DNA of 64,000 bases, taken from JBJEXX01 sp051886215. GTDB lineage: Bacteria; Bacillota_I; Bacilli_A; RF39; UBA660. Numbering within the stretch: position 1 is the first letter of the stretch; every line of letters starts with the position of its first letter. Below the pieces are notes generated by a model. The model was not told the origin of the DNA, searched no databases, and was given only the letters and a program-made list of their open reading frames with translations. Positions 9,128-18,247 of the stretch are shown in pieces. The position numbers were made by a program, and so were the translations under genes. The DNA lies in contig JBJEXX010000111.1 in assembly GCA_051886215.1 (NCBI GenBank), positions 14,429-78,428 on the forward strand, written 5' to 3'.

Positions 9128-10156
9128 TTAATCAATAACTTTGACACTTTTTTTCACTTTTTTCTTATCTTTTTCACTTATTTTTCTTAAATAATATATA
9201 ACTTCACCCATCCAATAAGTAAATAATGATATTAAAAATGTAATCCCATAAGTCACAAGTAATAACTTAATATTAAATTGTTCTTCTATACAACTATTAT
9301 AAATGTTATTAACACACTCTCTATATTCACTTCCAATTACAATTCCCAATGCAAGACCTATAATTAAAATAATAAAAGAAATAATTTGATATTTATTATA
9401 TTTAGAAAACAATTCCCTAATTGTACTACTAATTTTATTTTCATCTATTTCTTTTTGAATCTTATCTATTTCTAAAAACAAAGCATCTTTATGTTCTAAA
9501 TATAAATAAATATATCTACTAAAAAATACAATAGTTAATAAATCTACTATAGATAAAATAATAGTTAAAGGATCAATATAAGAAATTAAACTAATTTGTT
9601 TAAATAAAAAACTAATAAAACTACTACCTATTATAAAATAAAAATATCCTTTATTTTCAACACTATCTAAGATATCATAATCATTTTTTATAAAACTTTT
9701 TACAAAAAATATAACTAATAAAAATAATGATATTATATTAAATAAATTACTAATATTAAAACTTACAAATATATTTAAAAATGCTTTAATAAACATAATA
9801 ACCAAAAATAATAATACTAAATAATTAAAATATTTAAAATTAGTCTTACCAAACTTACTTTGTATAGTAACAAAATATATTAATAGAACTATATTTACTA
9901 TATCACTTAATATAAAACCTATAAAACTAGAAGTATTATTATAACAAGAAAAAACAAGATTAAATAAAAGTAAACCTATTAAAATATAAGTAATAATACT
10001 AGAATTGTTTAAAAAAGAAACTTTTTCTAATTCTTTTTCTGTAGAATCAATAGTACTTTTAGTACTTTTAATAACTTTTTTAGCTACTTGCTTACTTTTA
10101 CAATATGGACATATCTTTAAATCTTCTATTTCTCTATGACATTTTTTACATTTCAT
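9128..10156 (-). CDS. zinc-ribbon multi-pass membrane protein, unknown
   Basis: 342 residues. The first 20 hold two CxxC pairs (MKCKKCHREIEDLKICPYCK), a zinc-ribbon fold. The rest is strongly hydrophobic with about eight or nine predicted membrane helices, a short acidic cytoplasmic helix near 235-255, and a basic tail. No transporter or enzyme motif is recognised. Such zinc-ribbon membrane proteins are common and mostly uncharacterised in Firmicutes. It lies divergent from der; the start has a GGAG site. Confidence 0.7.
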   Translation of the reverse strand: MKCKKCHREIEDLKICPYCKSKQVAKKVIKSTKSTIDSTEKELEKVSFLNNSSIITYILIGLLLFNLVFSCYNNTSSFIGFILSDIVNIVLLIYFVTIQSKFGKTNFKYFNYLVLLFLVIMFIKAFLNIFVSFNISNLFNIISLFLLVIFFVKSFIKNDYDILDSVENKGYFYFIIGSSFISFLFKQISLISYIDPLTIILSIVDLLTIVFFSRYIYLYLEHKDALFLEIDKIQKEIDENKISSTIRELFSKYNKYQIISFIILIIGLALGIVIGSEYRECVNNIYNSCIEEQFNIKLLLVTYGITFLISLFTYWMGEVIYYLRKISEKDKKKVKKSVKVID

Positions 10157-10312
10157 ATTACCATCTCCATTATAAAGTATATCATAACAACTTTGATTTT
10201 AGTAGTAGATTTAGTGGTAGAAATAAGAAGTTTTGGTGAAAACATTTATAAATCTTTAATTTACAATAATAATTATTCATGTTATAATACCTCTAGAAAA
10301 AGAGGTGGTACT

Positions 10313-11617
10313 ATGAAATTACCTACAATTGCTTTAATTGGGAAACCAAACGTTGGTAAAAGTACTATATTTAATCGTCTAGTTGGAAAAAGATTATCTA
10401 TAATAGAAGATACACCTGGGGTTACAAGAGATAGATTATATAGTAAAGCAACTTATAAAAACTATAAATTTAATGTTATTGATACTGGAGGAATAGATGT
10501 ATCAAAAGAATTATTTAATGATGAAATAAAAATACAATCTGAAATAGCTATTGACGAAGCAGATATAATTGTTTTTATTGTAGATGGAAAAGAAGGATTA
10601 AATGAAAATGATTATGAAATAAGAAATATTTTAAGAAAATCAAATAAAAAAGTCATTGTTGTTATTAATAAAATGGATACTAAAGAAGCAAAAGATAATA
10701 TTTATGACTTTTATGAATTAGGATTTGATACTTTTATACCAGTAAGCGCAATTCACAATGATGGTTTTATTGAATTATTAGATGAAATCACTAAAGATTT
10801 TAATGAACTTCCTGAAGAAGAAAAAGATGAAAGATGTAAAATATGCGTTATTGGAAGACCAAATGTAGGAAAAAGCAGTTTAATAAACGCAATGGTCAAT
10901 GAAAAAAGAAATATTGTCAGTAATGTTGCTGGTACAACAAGAGATTCAATAGATACAGCTTTTACTTATAATAAAGAAGAATTTGTAATAATTGATACTG
11001 CTGGAATGAGAAAAAAAGGAAAAATATATGAAAATATAGAAAAATATAGTTTACTTAGATCTCTTCGTTCTATTGAAAAATCAGATATATGTTTATTAGT
11101 CATAAATGCTGAAGAAGGTATTATAGAACATGATAAACATATTGCAAGTTATGCCTTAGAACAAGGAAAAGGAATAATTATTGTTGTAAACAAGTGGGAC
11201 ACAGTAGAAAATCCAAATATAAATGAATATAAAAAATTATTAAGAAATGAATTTCAATTTATTAGATACGCTCCAATTGTATTTACTTCAGCTTTAACTA
11301 CTAAAAGAATTTCTACTATTATGCCAGAAGTTATCAAAGTAAAAGAAAATATAGAAAGAGAAATAAAAACAAGTGTTTTAAATGAAGTAATAAGTGATGC
11401 TTATGAACTAAATATACCTCCATCTTATAAAGGTAATCGTTTAAAAATATATTTCGTAAGTCAATCAGGAACCAAACCTCCTAAATTTACTTTTAGAGTA
11501 AATAATAAAGGTTTAGTACACTTCTCTTATGAAAGATATTTAGAAAATAAATTAAGAGAAAACTTTGAATTAGAAGGAACACCAATCATATTACAATTTA
11601 AAAATAGGAGTGAATAA
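10313..11617 (+). CDS. der: ribosome-assembly GTPase Der (EngA)
   Basis: Essential double-GTPase for 50S maturation. 434 residues from the ATG at 10313 (AGAGGTGGT site). First G domain: GKPNVGKST, DTGG, NKMD; second: GRPNVGKSS near 180, DTAG, NKWD; then a KH-like C-terminal domain. The frame is open upstream to 10136, but that extension is AT-rich, has no ribosome site and would precede the conserved KLPTIALIGKPNVGKS start. In Bacillus, der lies close to spoIVA, as here. Confidence 0.96.
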   Translation: MKLPTIALIGKPNVGKSTIFNRLVGKRLSIIEDTPGVTRDRLYSKATYKNYKFNVIDTGGIDVSKELFNDEIKIQSEIAIDEADIIVFIVDGKEGLNENDYEIRNILRKSNKKVIVVINKMDTKEAKDNIYDFYELGFDTFIPVSAIHNDGFIELLDEITKDFNELPEEEKDERCKICVIGRPNVGKSSLINAMVNEKRNIVSNVAGTTRDSIDTAFTYNKEEFVIIDTAGMRKKGKIYENIEKYSLLRSLRSIEKSDICLLVINAEEGIIEHDKHIASYALEQGKGIIIVVNKWDTVENPNINEYKKLLRNEFQFIRYAPIVFTSALTTKRISTIMPEVIKVKENIEREIKTSVLNEVISDAYELNIPPSYKGNRLKIYFVSQSGTKPPKFTFRVNNKGLVHFSYERYLENKLRENFELEGTPIILQFKNRSE

Positions 11618-11618
11618 A

Positions 11619-11792
11619 ATGATATTATTTGGAAAAAAAGATTATAATGCAGAATTAGAAAGTTTAAAAAAGGCTCAGGAAATACTTGATAAAAACTATG
11701 AAAAAAAAGTAATAAATCAAGAATATTATATTAAAAAATGTCAAGAGTTTACTGCAAAGAGAGAAAAAATTGAAAAAAGATTAAATCAATAA
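11619..11792 (+). CDS. short helical SHOCT-like protein
   Basis: 57 residues from the ATG at 11619, which has AGGAG eight bases upstream; an earlier GTG at 11610 is too close to that site. The chain is highly charged and predicted alpha-helical, with LKKAQEILDKNYEKKVINQEYYIKKCQEF resembling the short SHOCT/linker helices that follow many bacterial proteins. Function unknown. It follows der after one base and is probably co-transcribed. Confidence 0.6.
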   Translation: MILFGKKDYNAELESLKKAQEILDKNYEKKVINQEYYIKKCQEFTAKREKIEKRLNQ

Positions 11793-11834
11793 CAAAATCT
11801 CTTATATTACATATAGTAATGTAGGAGGTTTTTT

Positions 11835-12074
11835 ATGTTTGGTGATTCATTATTTAACAAAATTGAAAAAAAGACTAATATAAAAAAAGAAACTATTTTA
11901 TCACTTGCTGAAAAATTACAAAAATCAGATATGAAAGATGAACAAGTTTTAAAGGATTTTGTAGATGATGTCAGCAAAGTCGCAGGACGTGAAGTGAGTG
12001 AAGAAAAAAAAGAAAAAATAGTAAAAGCAATCTTAAACGATAACGTTCCTAAAGATGTAGATAAAATGTTTTAA
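11835..12074 (+). CDS. SpoVIF-like sporulation protein
   Basis: 79 residues; FNKIEKKTNIKKETILSLAEK, LKDFVDDVSKVAGREVS and KIVKAILNDNVPKD align by eye with Bacillus SpoVIF (YjcC), a small protein of late spore coat assembly. AGGAGG site; a hairpin terminator follows. Its place just before spoIVA supports a sporulation role. The family assignment rests on recalled similarity, not a search. Confidence 0.7.
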   Translation: MFGDSLFNKIEKKTNIKKETILSLAEKLQKSDMKDEQVLKDFVDDVSKVAGREVSEEKKEKIVKAILNDNVPKDVDKMF

Positions 12075-12081
12075 TATAATA

Positions 12082-12107
12082 AACATATCTTATGATATGT
12101 TTTTTTA
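12082..12107 (+). terminator. terminator after the SpoVIF-like gene
   Basis: AACATATC and GATATGTT pair around a 4-base loop, followed by seven T. Confidence 0.75.
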
Positions 12108-12135
12108 TACCAAAGTTAAATATAATGTAAAAATA

Positions 12136-12165
12136 AGTATTTTTCTGAAATAGTAAGCATAAATT
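12136..12165 (+). promoter_or_regulatory. possible SigE-type promoter of spoIVA
   Basis: GTATTTT and CATAAATT are 14 bases apart, close to the SigE pattern (ATATT, 14 bases, CATAcaaT). Bacillus spoIVA is SigE-controlled in the mother cell. AT-richness makes chance matches likely, so this is tentative. Confidence 0.35.
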
Positions 12166-12199
12166 TAAATGAATATAAAAAGAAAAGGTAAGTGAATAT

Positions 12200-13675
12200 A
12201 TGGAAAAATATGAAATTATAAAAAATATTGCCACAAGAACTAATGGCGACTTATATTTGGGTGTAGTTGGAGCAGTTAGAACAGGGAAATCAACTTTTAT
12301 CAAAAAAATGGTTGAAACATTAATAGTGCCTAATATAAAAGATGAATATGAAAGAAAAAGATGTTTAGATGAGATACCACAAAGCGCACAAGGAAAAACA
12401 ATAATGACTACAGAACCAAAATTTGTACCTAGTACGGCAGCCAAAGTACATATAGATGAAATAGACTGCAATATAAGATTAATTGATTGTGTAGGATATA
12501 TGATAGATAATGCCAAAGGTGCTGAAGATGAAAACGGTCCTAGAATGGTTAAAACACCTTGGTACGATGATGAAATACCTTTTATTGAAGCCGCAGAATT
12601 AGGTACTGAAAAAGTAATTAAAGAACACTCATCTATTGGTATTGTCATAACAACAGATGGCTCTATTGGTGAATTTGAAAGAAATGATTATAAAGAAGCC
12701 GAACAAAGAGTCATAACAGAATTAAAAGAAATAGGAAAACCTTTCATAGTTATTTTAAATTCTACTCATCCAAATACTAAAGATACTCAGGATATAGCTA
12801 TTTCATTAAGAGAAGAACATAACACTCCCGTTATACCTATGAATATAGATACTATGACCGAAAAAGATATGTTAAACATATTAAGAGAAGCACTGTATGA
12901 ATTCCCAGTTCTAGAAGTTAATGTTAATATGCCAGAATGGATTGCTATATTAAATCCTGAACATGAAATAAAAAAAGAATATATTAAAGCTATAAAAGAA
13001 AGTGTTATAGAAGTAGATAAGTTAAGAGATATAGAATCAATCACAGATCATTTTAAAGATATAGATATTATTGATAGCGCATATATGTCTGATGTTAATA
13101 CTTCAACTGGTGTTGTAACTATAAACTTAACATCTCCACCTAGTTTATATAATGATGTATTAACTAATATAATCAAAATAGATGTTACTAATAAAGCTGA
13201 ATTACTATCATTATTCCAAGATTATAACGAAGCAAAAACAGAATATGATCAAATAAAATATGCTTTAAAAATGGTTAAACAAACAGGATATGGTATAGCT
13301 ACCCCTTCTTTAAAAGATATGAAATTAGATTCTCCAGAAATTATCAAACAAGGAACAAGATATGGAGTTAAATTAAAAGCTGTTGCACCATCTATTCATA
13401 TGATTAGAGTTGATGTTAATTCTACATTTGAGCCAATCATAGGTAGTGAAATGCAAAGTAAAGAACTAATTGATTATATGATGAAAGATTATAAAACTGA
13501 TCCTCAAAATATTTGGAAAAATGAAATATTTGGAAGAAGTCTAGATTCAATCGTTCAAGAAGGTATCCAATCAAAAATTGCTCTCATGCCAGATAATATA
13601 AGATTTAAATTACAACAAACATTAACTAAGATCGTTAATAAAGGATCAAATAATATGATTGCTATTGTATTATAA
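12200..13675 (+). CDS. spoIVA: stage IV sporulation protein A, coat morphogenetic ATPase
   Basis: SpoIVA polymerises with ATP hydrolysis on the forespore surface to form the coat basement layer. 491 residues, essentially the Bacillus length, with Walker A GAVRTGKST (Lys 30), the IPQSAQGKTIMTTEPKF segment, LIDCVGYM, and a C-terminus ending in a hydrophobic IAIVL comparable with the Bacillus localisation tail. All key parts appear intact. It is a strong marker that this lineage sporulates. Confidence 0.97.
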   Translation: MEKYEIIKNIATRTNGDLYLGVVGAVRTGKSTFIKKMVETLIVPNIKDEYERKRCLDEIPQSAQGKTIMTTEPKFVPSTAAKVHIDEIDCNIRLIDCVGYMIDNAKGAEDENGPRMVKTPWYDDEIPFIEAAELGTEKVIKEHSSIGIVITTDGSIGEFERNDYKEAEQRVITELKEIGKPFIVILNSTHPNTKDTQDIAISLREEHNTPVIPMNIDTMTEKDMLNILREALYEFPVLEVNVNMPEWIAILNPEHEIKKEYIKAIKESVIEVDKLRDIESITDHFKDIDIIDSAYMSDVNTSTGVVTINLTSPPSLYNDVLTNIIKIDVTNKAELLSLFQDYNEAKTEYDQIKYALKMVKQTGYGIATPSLKDMKLDSPEIIKQGTRYGVKLKAVAPSIHMIRVDVNSTFEPIIGSEMQSKELIDYMMKDYKTDPQNIWKNEIFGRSLDSIVQEGIQSKIALMPDNIRFKLQQTLTKIVNKGSNNMIAIVL

Positions 13676-13678
13676 AAA

Positions 13679-13702
13679 AAATCATACTGAGTATGATTTT
13701 TT
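13679..13702. terminator. bidirectional terminator after spoIVA
   Basis: ATCATAC and GTATGAT pair around TGA with A and T runs on both sides, between converging units. Confidence 0.75.
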
Positions 13703-13710
13703 ATGATATA

Positions 13711-14064
13711 TTAAAACTCATTCATTAAAGGAAAATCTCTTTTATTTAATAAGTAATTGGCAATTTCTAAAGTAATATTACAATAATAACTTATATTTTG
13801 ATTATATTCATTTTCGTTTAATAAAGTAACTATATCTTTATAAATATTTTTAGCTTGAATTTTATCATCTTGCAAAACAAATATAGCATTATATAATCTA
13901 TTAAATTTTATATCTAAATTAGGAGTTATTGAGATTCTACCCTCAAGCATTGCAATTTCTTTAGCTTTTTCAAAACTTATTTGTGGATATTTAGTTATTA
14001 TTTCATTTGCTACTAAATTAATTCTATCTTCTTCTAACAAATGACCATTATATTCATATTTCAT
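13711..14064 (-). CDS. hypothetical protein coupled to the ClpX-like ATPase
   Basis: 117 residues from the ATG at 14064, one base after the stop of the ATPase gene, whose last codons supply an AAAGGAT ribosome site; an upstream TTG would extend it by eight residues into that gene. The chain is helical and polar (YEYNGHLLEEDRINLVANEI, then KAKEIAMLEGRISITPNLD). No family is recognised. Tight coupling suggests a partner or adaptor of the ATPase, which is inference. Confidence 0.65.
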   Translation of the reverse strand: MKYEYNGHLLEEDRINLVANEIITKYPQISFEKAKEIAMLEGRISITPNLDIKFNRLYNAIFVLQDDKIQAKNIYKDIVTLLNENEYNQNISYYCNITLEIANYLLNKRDFPLMNEF

Positions 14065-14065
14065 A

Positions 14066-15418
14066 TTATTTTCTATCCTTTCTTTCAAACATACTAGCGG
14101 TAGTATTTTTTACTACATCTGCATCTAAAGAAATTACCTCACTGTCACCACGCATTACTTCTTTTATGAAAGGAGTTCTAATATTATTAACTATTGTCTG
14201 TAAACTTCTAGCTCCCGTATTCAAATCATAAGCAGCATCCACAATTGCATCATAAGTATCATCTGCTATTTCTAATTTTTTTCCTTTAGATGAAATCCAT
14301 TTTTCAAATCCTATCATAGGGCTAATAGTTGATTCTTTTAATATTTTTAATAGCGATTCTTTAGAATACGGATTAGTATGAAGATAGGTATTAAATCTAC
14401 CTACTAATTCTCTTTCTATACCTATATCAATTAAATCTTGAGGTGTAATTGTATATTCCTTTTCTTGTGACTCATTATTATTTTGTTCACCAAATCCTAT
14501 AATACTCGTAGTAGCAGTCTTATCTTCTCTTAAATCGGTTAAAGCTGCTAAACATATAAAAGTTAATTTGGAAGTATCAAATTCAACTGAACTACTACCA
14601 AAGAATCCCCCACCTGTAGACACATTATATTTTCCTCCACCCATAAAGTCTAATAATTGCTGTTGAACTGCTTTTTTCATTTCTAGAGAACCATTACCAC
14701 GACTATAAGCTATTTTATCAAATTCATCAAACACAATTATCCCTCTTTGAGCTTTTTCCAAATCACCATCTGCTTTATCTAGCAATTCTTTAAGTGTATC
14801 TGTAATATTTCCTCCAACATAACCTGTACTTGAATAATTAGTTATAGAAGTTCTTGTAAAAGGTATATCTAACTCATCTGTAATAGCTCTAGCTATTCCG
14901 GTTTTACCAGTACCAGTAGGCCCATCTAAGAAAATAATTGAACGCTCTCCATCCATAACATCATCTCTATTGGCCAATTCTTGATTATTAACTATATTAT
15001 AAAATAAAAATTCCGCAGCTACTTCTTGTCCAATAAATCTCTTTTGTATATCAGATAATAATTCCCAAAGTTTTTCTTCTGTTAAACTATTTTTATTTTC
15101 TTCTGTTTCATTTTTTTCATCTTCAATAGATAATTTTTTTATATCAGATTTCTTTAAGCTAAATTCAATATCCTTAATACTTTTATTTATATTATCTAAG
15201 GTTATATTTAGTGATGAAGGTGAAGGAATTGTTGATATAGAAAGGTTAGTTTGTATATTCTTAAAACTAGGATGCCTATAAATGTAAGAATAATCTGTAT
15301 ACGTTCTAATAAAATAATTTAATATGGAAGAATCCTTATCCTTGGCAATACAATCTAATATAACTTCAGGTGTAATATCTCTATTACCATATCCATAGTT
15401 ATCAAAATATAATAACAA
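14066..15418 (-). CDS. ClpX-like AAA+ ATPase (C-terminal main part of an interrupted gene)
   Basis: Carries a ClpX/HslU-type motor: Walker A GPTGTGKTGIAR, Walker B GIIVFDEFDK, the pore-region equivalent SSTGYVGG, KKAVQQQLLDFMGGG, an IIGFGEQ segment matching the ClpP-docking IGF loop, ELVGRFNTYL, and the sensor-2 region NTGARSLQTI. The ClpX zinc-binding domain is absent; the N-terminal part is different. The only in-frame start downstream of the internal stop is a TTG at 15418 with no ribosome site. The same frame runs without another stop up to 15772, broken only by TAG at 15539-15541, so this is probably the bulk of a gene starting at 15772. Confidence 0.8.
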   Translation of the reverse strand: MLLYFDNYGYGNRDITPEVILDCIAKDKDSSILNYFIRTYTDYSYIYRHPSFKNIQTNLSISTIPSPSSLNITLDNINKSIKDIEFSLKKSDIKKLSIEDEKNETEENKNSLTEEKLWELLSDIQKRFIGQEVAAEFLFYNIVNNQELANRDDVMDGERSIIFLDGPTGTGKTGIARAITDELDIPFTRTSITNYSSTGYVGGNITDTLKELLDKADGDLEKAQRGIIVFDEFDKIAYSRGNGSLEMKKAVQQQLLDFMGGGKYNVSTGGGFFGSSSVEFDTSKLTFICLAALTDLREDKTATTSIIGFGEQNNNESQEKEYTITPQDLIDIGIERELVGRFNTYLHTNPYSKESLLKILKESTISPMIGFEKWISSKGKKLEIADDTYDAIVDAAYDLNTGARSLQTIVNNIRTPFIKEVMRGDSEVISLDADVVKNTTASMFERKDRK

Positions 15419-15538
15419 TAATGGTGATTGAAATTTACTAGTATAAAAAGAACTATAATCATCATCTTTTAAAGAAATAATTTCATCTTCTTTTAAATTA
15501 ATAAAATCAAATAAATCACTAACTTTAATGTCATCATA

Positions 15539-15772
15539 CTATTCAAGTAAATTTTTTAAATCACCATCAACTAAAAAACTTGCAATATAAATAGAAATTA
15601 TTTTTTTATCCAACTTATTTAATTTATACAAACTAGAACCTGTCGATATTTTCATAGTTTCAATTTCAATTTCTCTTTCCTGAATTGTAGAATAAATATC
15701 CATGGCTTTATTTAATAATTTTTTTGTATCATCATTTAAATTTTCATATTTAAACATATCTTTTGTATCCAT
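15539..15772 (-). CDS. N-terminal fragment of the ClpX-like ATPase gene, ends at in-frame TAG
   Basis: 77 codons from an ATG with a good AAGGAG site at eight bases, ending in TAG. It is in exactly the same frame as the ATPase frame downstream, and the 40 codons between the TAG and the TTG at 15418 are open and protein-like (YDDIKVSDLFDFINLKEDE). The fragment is helical and charged and matches no known small protein. It may be a truncated gene, a recent nonsense mutation, a sequencing error, or a stop that is read through. A separate small protein is the alternative. Confidence 0.6.
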   Translation of the reverse strand: MDTKDMFKYENLNDDTKKLLNKAMDIYSTIQEREIEIETMKISTGSSLYKLNKLDKKIISIYIASFLVDGDLKNLLE

Positions 15773-15880
15773 AATAAAAGCTCCTTATTTTATTATAATC
15801 TTACCTACATAATACCATATTATAATAAAAATATGGTAAAAATATTTAAAATCCATCATTTTAAAACAATAATTTACACT

Positions 15881-15910
15881 AAAAAAACAGTTTTTAAAAA
15901 CTGTTTTTTT
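15881..15910 (-). terminator. terminator of the M29 aminopeptidase gene
   Basis: AAAAAAACAG and CTGTTTTTTT form a perfect hairpin that reaches the gene's stop codon. Confidence 0.75.
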
Positions 15911-17108
15911 ATATACTAAAATTTCCATCCTTAAATATCTCTATTTTTTCACCATCAAATGTTTCACCAATAATAGATAAATCATTAGTTCCTATCATAA
16001 AATCAACATGATTATCACATTTATTATAACCATAATTTTCTTTATTATCATCAATATCTAAACATTCTGAAAAAGCATCACCTAAAGCCAAATGACAAGA
16101 AGCATTCTCATCATATAAAGTCTCATAAAATAAAATATTACTATTAGAAATAGGAGAATTATAAGGAACCAACGCTATTTCTCCTAACATATCCATTCCT
16201 TTATATTCTTCTATCATTTTATTAAGTATATCATTACCTTCTTTAGCTTTTGCTTCTACTACTTTACCATTCTTAAATTTAATATAAAAATCTTTAATTA
16301 TATTACCATTGTATACTAAGACTTTTGAAGCATACACAATACCATTTGTTCCATTTTTAACAGGAGAAGTAAATATTTCTTCACTAGGAATATTAGGAAT
16401 AAATTCTAAATCACTATTTTTCTTTTTTGTTGCAACAGAACACCATATAGTATGAGAAGAAAGTTCTAATTCTAAATCTGTTCCTAAACTATTTTTATAA
16501 TATAATTTTTTTAATTTTAAAGCATTTAATTTATCTACTAAAATCTTTTTATCTTCAATATATTTATTCCAATTATTTATAGGATCTTCACTATCCAATC
16601 TACAACATTTAAAAATAACATTCCAAAGTTCTTTAATAGGATCATTACTATTTGGAAAAATCTTTTTAGCTAAACCCATAGTAGGAACTAAAGCAATACA
16701 CCAAGTATTAATATTATCAAATCTTCTAAGTCTTGCTTCATTTTGCGTCAACATAGATTTATGACTTATAGTAGATAATTTTTTTGAATCTATATCACTC
16801 ATTAAATTTGGATCAAAACTAGAAATATATACAAAAGCACAATCTCTTTTAGCGTATTCATTAAAAACTGATTTATCCCACATTTGATTTTTTAAAATAT
16901 CTTTTTCTTCTAAACTTAATAATTGTTCATGTTTAATTTCTTCATCCACAAAATTATAATATATATCAACAACTCCAAGTTTATGAGCTACTTTAGTAAA
17001 TACTCTTACAAATTCATATTGTTCTAAACAACAAGATAAAACTACAGGTTGATTTTTTTGAATATTAACTCCTTTTTTTAAAATTAATTCAGCGTACTTT
17101 TCATACAT
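15909..17108 (-). CDS. M29 family aminopeptidase
   Basis: 399 residues matching the thermophilic aminopeptidase family (PepS, AmpS, AmpII): YEKYAELILKKGVNIQKNQPV at the start, the VVDIYYNFVDEE strand, WCIALVPTMGLAKKIFP, LELELSSHTIWCSV, EIFTSPVKNGTNGIV, MLGEIALVPYNSPIS, CHLALGDAFSE and HVDFMIGTNDLSI. These carry the conserved metal-ligand Glu, His and Asp residues. It removes N-terminal residues from peptides in the cytoplasm. The ATG has an AGGAG site; the next gene upstream ends four bases before it. Confidence 0.93.
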   Translation of the reverse strand: MYEKYAELILKKGVNIQKNQPVVLSCCLEQYEFVRVFTKVAHKLGVVDIYYNFVDEEIKHEQLLSLEEKDILKNQMWDKSVFNEYAKRDCAFVYISSFDPNLMSDIDSKKLSTISHKSMLTQNEARLRRFDNINTWCIALVPTMGLAKKIFPNSNDPIKELWNVIFKCCRLDSEDPINNWNKYIEDKKILVDKLNALKLKKLYYKNSLGTDLELELSSHTIWCSVATKKKNSDLEFIPNIPSEEIFTSPVKNGTNGIVYASKVLVYNGNIIKDFYIKFKNGKVVEAKAKEGNDILNKMIEEYKGMDMLGEIALVPYNSPISNSNILFYETLYDENASCHLALGDAFSECLDIDDNKENYGYNKCDNHVDFMIGTNDLSIIGETFDGEKIEIFKDGNFSI

Positions 17109-17112
17109 ATAA

Positions 17113-17580
17113 TCATCTCCTAATTAATTGTGCATCTTTTATTATTTTATCTACATCTTTATAAATTATATCAAAAAATTCAACATAATGAATATAATCT
17201 TTATCTATATTTTCAATATTTATATAATAAAATCCATCTTTTACAAAAAAACAATCTATATCCTTTACTAAATCATAATTTTCTGTTTTTAATAATAATT
17301 CAGAATTTTTCTTTAGTATTATTTTTAAATCTATATTATCTATACCAAAATCATCATAATCTTCTACTTTTATTATTTCCATGATAATACCATATAATTT
17401 ATTCGTATAAACATAAATTCTATAAAAGCCACTTAATTCTATATTATAATAATCTTTTAATTTTAATAAAAGTTTTTTTATATATTCTGATATTTCTTCA
17501 CTATTATCTAAACTTATTTCTTTTATATATAAATTATTTAAATAAATAATATATTCTTCATCATATTGAATAAGTTTCAT
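17113..17580 (-). CDS. hypothetical protein
   Basis: 155 residues, acidic and rich in Ile, Tyr and Asp, predicted mixed alpha/beta with no membrane segment (MKLIQYDEEYIIYLNNLYI start). No family is recognised; it resembles small phage- or sporulation-type proteins of this lineage only in composition. It ends in TGA, which shows TGA is a stop in this genome. It precedes the aminopeptidase by four bases and is probably co-transcribed with it. Confidence 0.65.
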   Translation of the reverse strand: MKLIQYDEEYIIYLNNLYIKEISLDNSEEISEYIKKLLLKLKDYYNIELSGFYRIYVYTNKLYGIIMEIIKVEDYDDFGIDNIDLKIILKKNSELLLKTENYDLVKDIDCFFVKDGFYYINIENIDKDYIHYVEFFDIIYKDVDKIIKDAQLIRR

Positions 17581-17637
17581 ATTATCACCTAAAGTATAAT
17601 ATGTTAAAAGTAAGAAATTGCAATATAAAGAAAAAGA

Positions 17638-18231
17638 CTATAACACTTCTACTGTTAAGTCTTCTATTTTTTTGATTATTTGATCTCTTCCTAGTTTAGT
17701 AACACTAGAGAATAATACTATGTCATCACCAATTACTAAGTCAATAGCATCTTGTATTGCTTTGACACTTTTATCTCTCTTACTAGGAGAAACTTTATCA
17801 TATTTAGTTGCAACAATTGTAACAGGAAGATTAAAATATTTTAAATAATTATACATTAAAAGATCATCTTCTGTAGGTTTATGTCTAAAATCTATCAACA
17901 TAAAAACTCTTTTTAATTGTTTTCTTGTCTGCAAATAATCTTCAATCATCTTACCAAATTTTTGTTGTGTTTTTTTATCAACAGCTGCATAACCATAACC
18001 TGGAACATCTACTAAATAAAAACTGTTATTTATGTTATAAAAATTAAGCGTTTGTGTTTTCCCTGGCCTGGAAGAAATACGAGCAATATTTTTTCTATTA
18101 ACTAAAGTATTAATAAAACTACTCTTTCCTACATTACTTCTTCCTACTAATAAAAATTCAGGACTATCTCCTTCTGGATATTGACTAACACGAACTGCAC
18201 TTATTTTTAATTCAACACTAGATATTTTCAT
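17638..18231 (-). CDS. engB: ribosome-biogenesis GTPase EngB (YsxC/YihA)
   Basis: 197 residues with GRSNVGKSSFIN near 30, GKTQTLNFY, DVPGYGYA, TKYDK and SSVTKLG, the ordered G motifs of EngB, which acts in late 50S assembly. GAGGTG ribosome site. The DHH phosphoesterase gene lies 16 bases upstream, suggesting one unit. Confidence 0.96.
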   Translation of the reverse strand: MKISSVELKISAVRVSQYPEGDSPEFLLVGRSNVGKSSFINTLVNRKNIARISSRPGKTQTLNFYNINNSFYLVDVPGYGYAAVDKKTQQKFGKMIEDYLQTRKQLKRVFMLIDFRHKPTEDDLLMYNYLKYFNLPVTIVATKYDKVSPSKRDKSVKAIQDAIDLVIGDDIVLFSSVTKLGRDQIIKKIEDLTVEVL

Positions 18232-18247
18232 ATCTTCACCTCTTTAT

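Noticed and set aside
10136..10312. N-terminal extension of Der
   Set aside because: No ribosome site, AT-rich, and Der proteins begin at the KLPTIALIGKPNVGKS segment; the ATG at 10313 is well supported.
12049..12648. Long minus-strand frame opposite spoIVA
   Set aside because: Shadow of spoIVA codons; no ribosome site and no recognisable protein.
17130..17384. Plus-strand frame of Leu/Tyr-rich sequence
   Set aside because: Complement of an AT-rich coding gene; composition is an artefact of the opposite strand.
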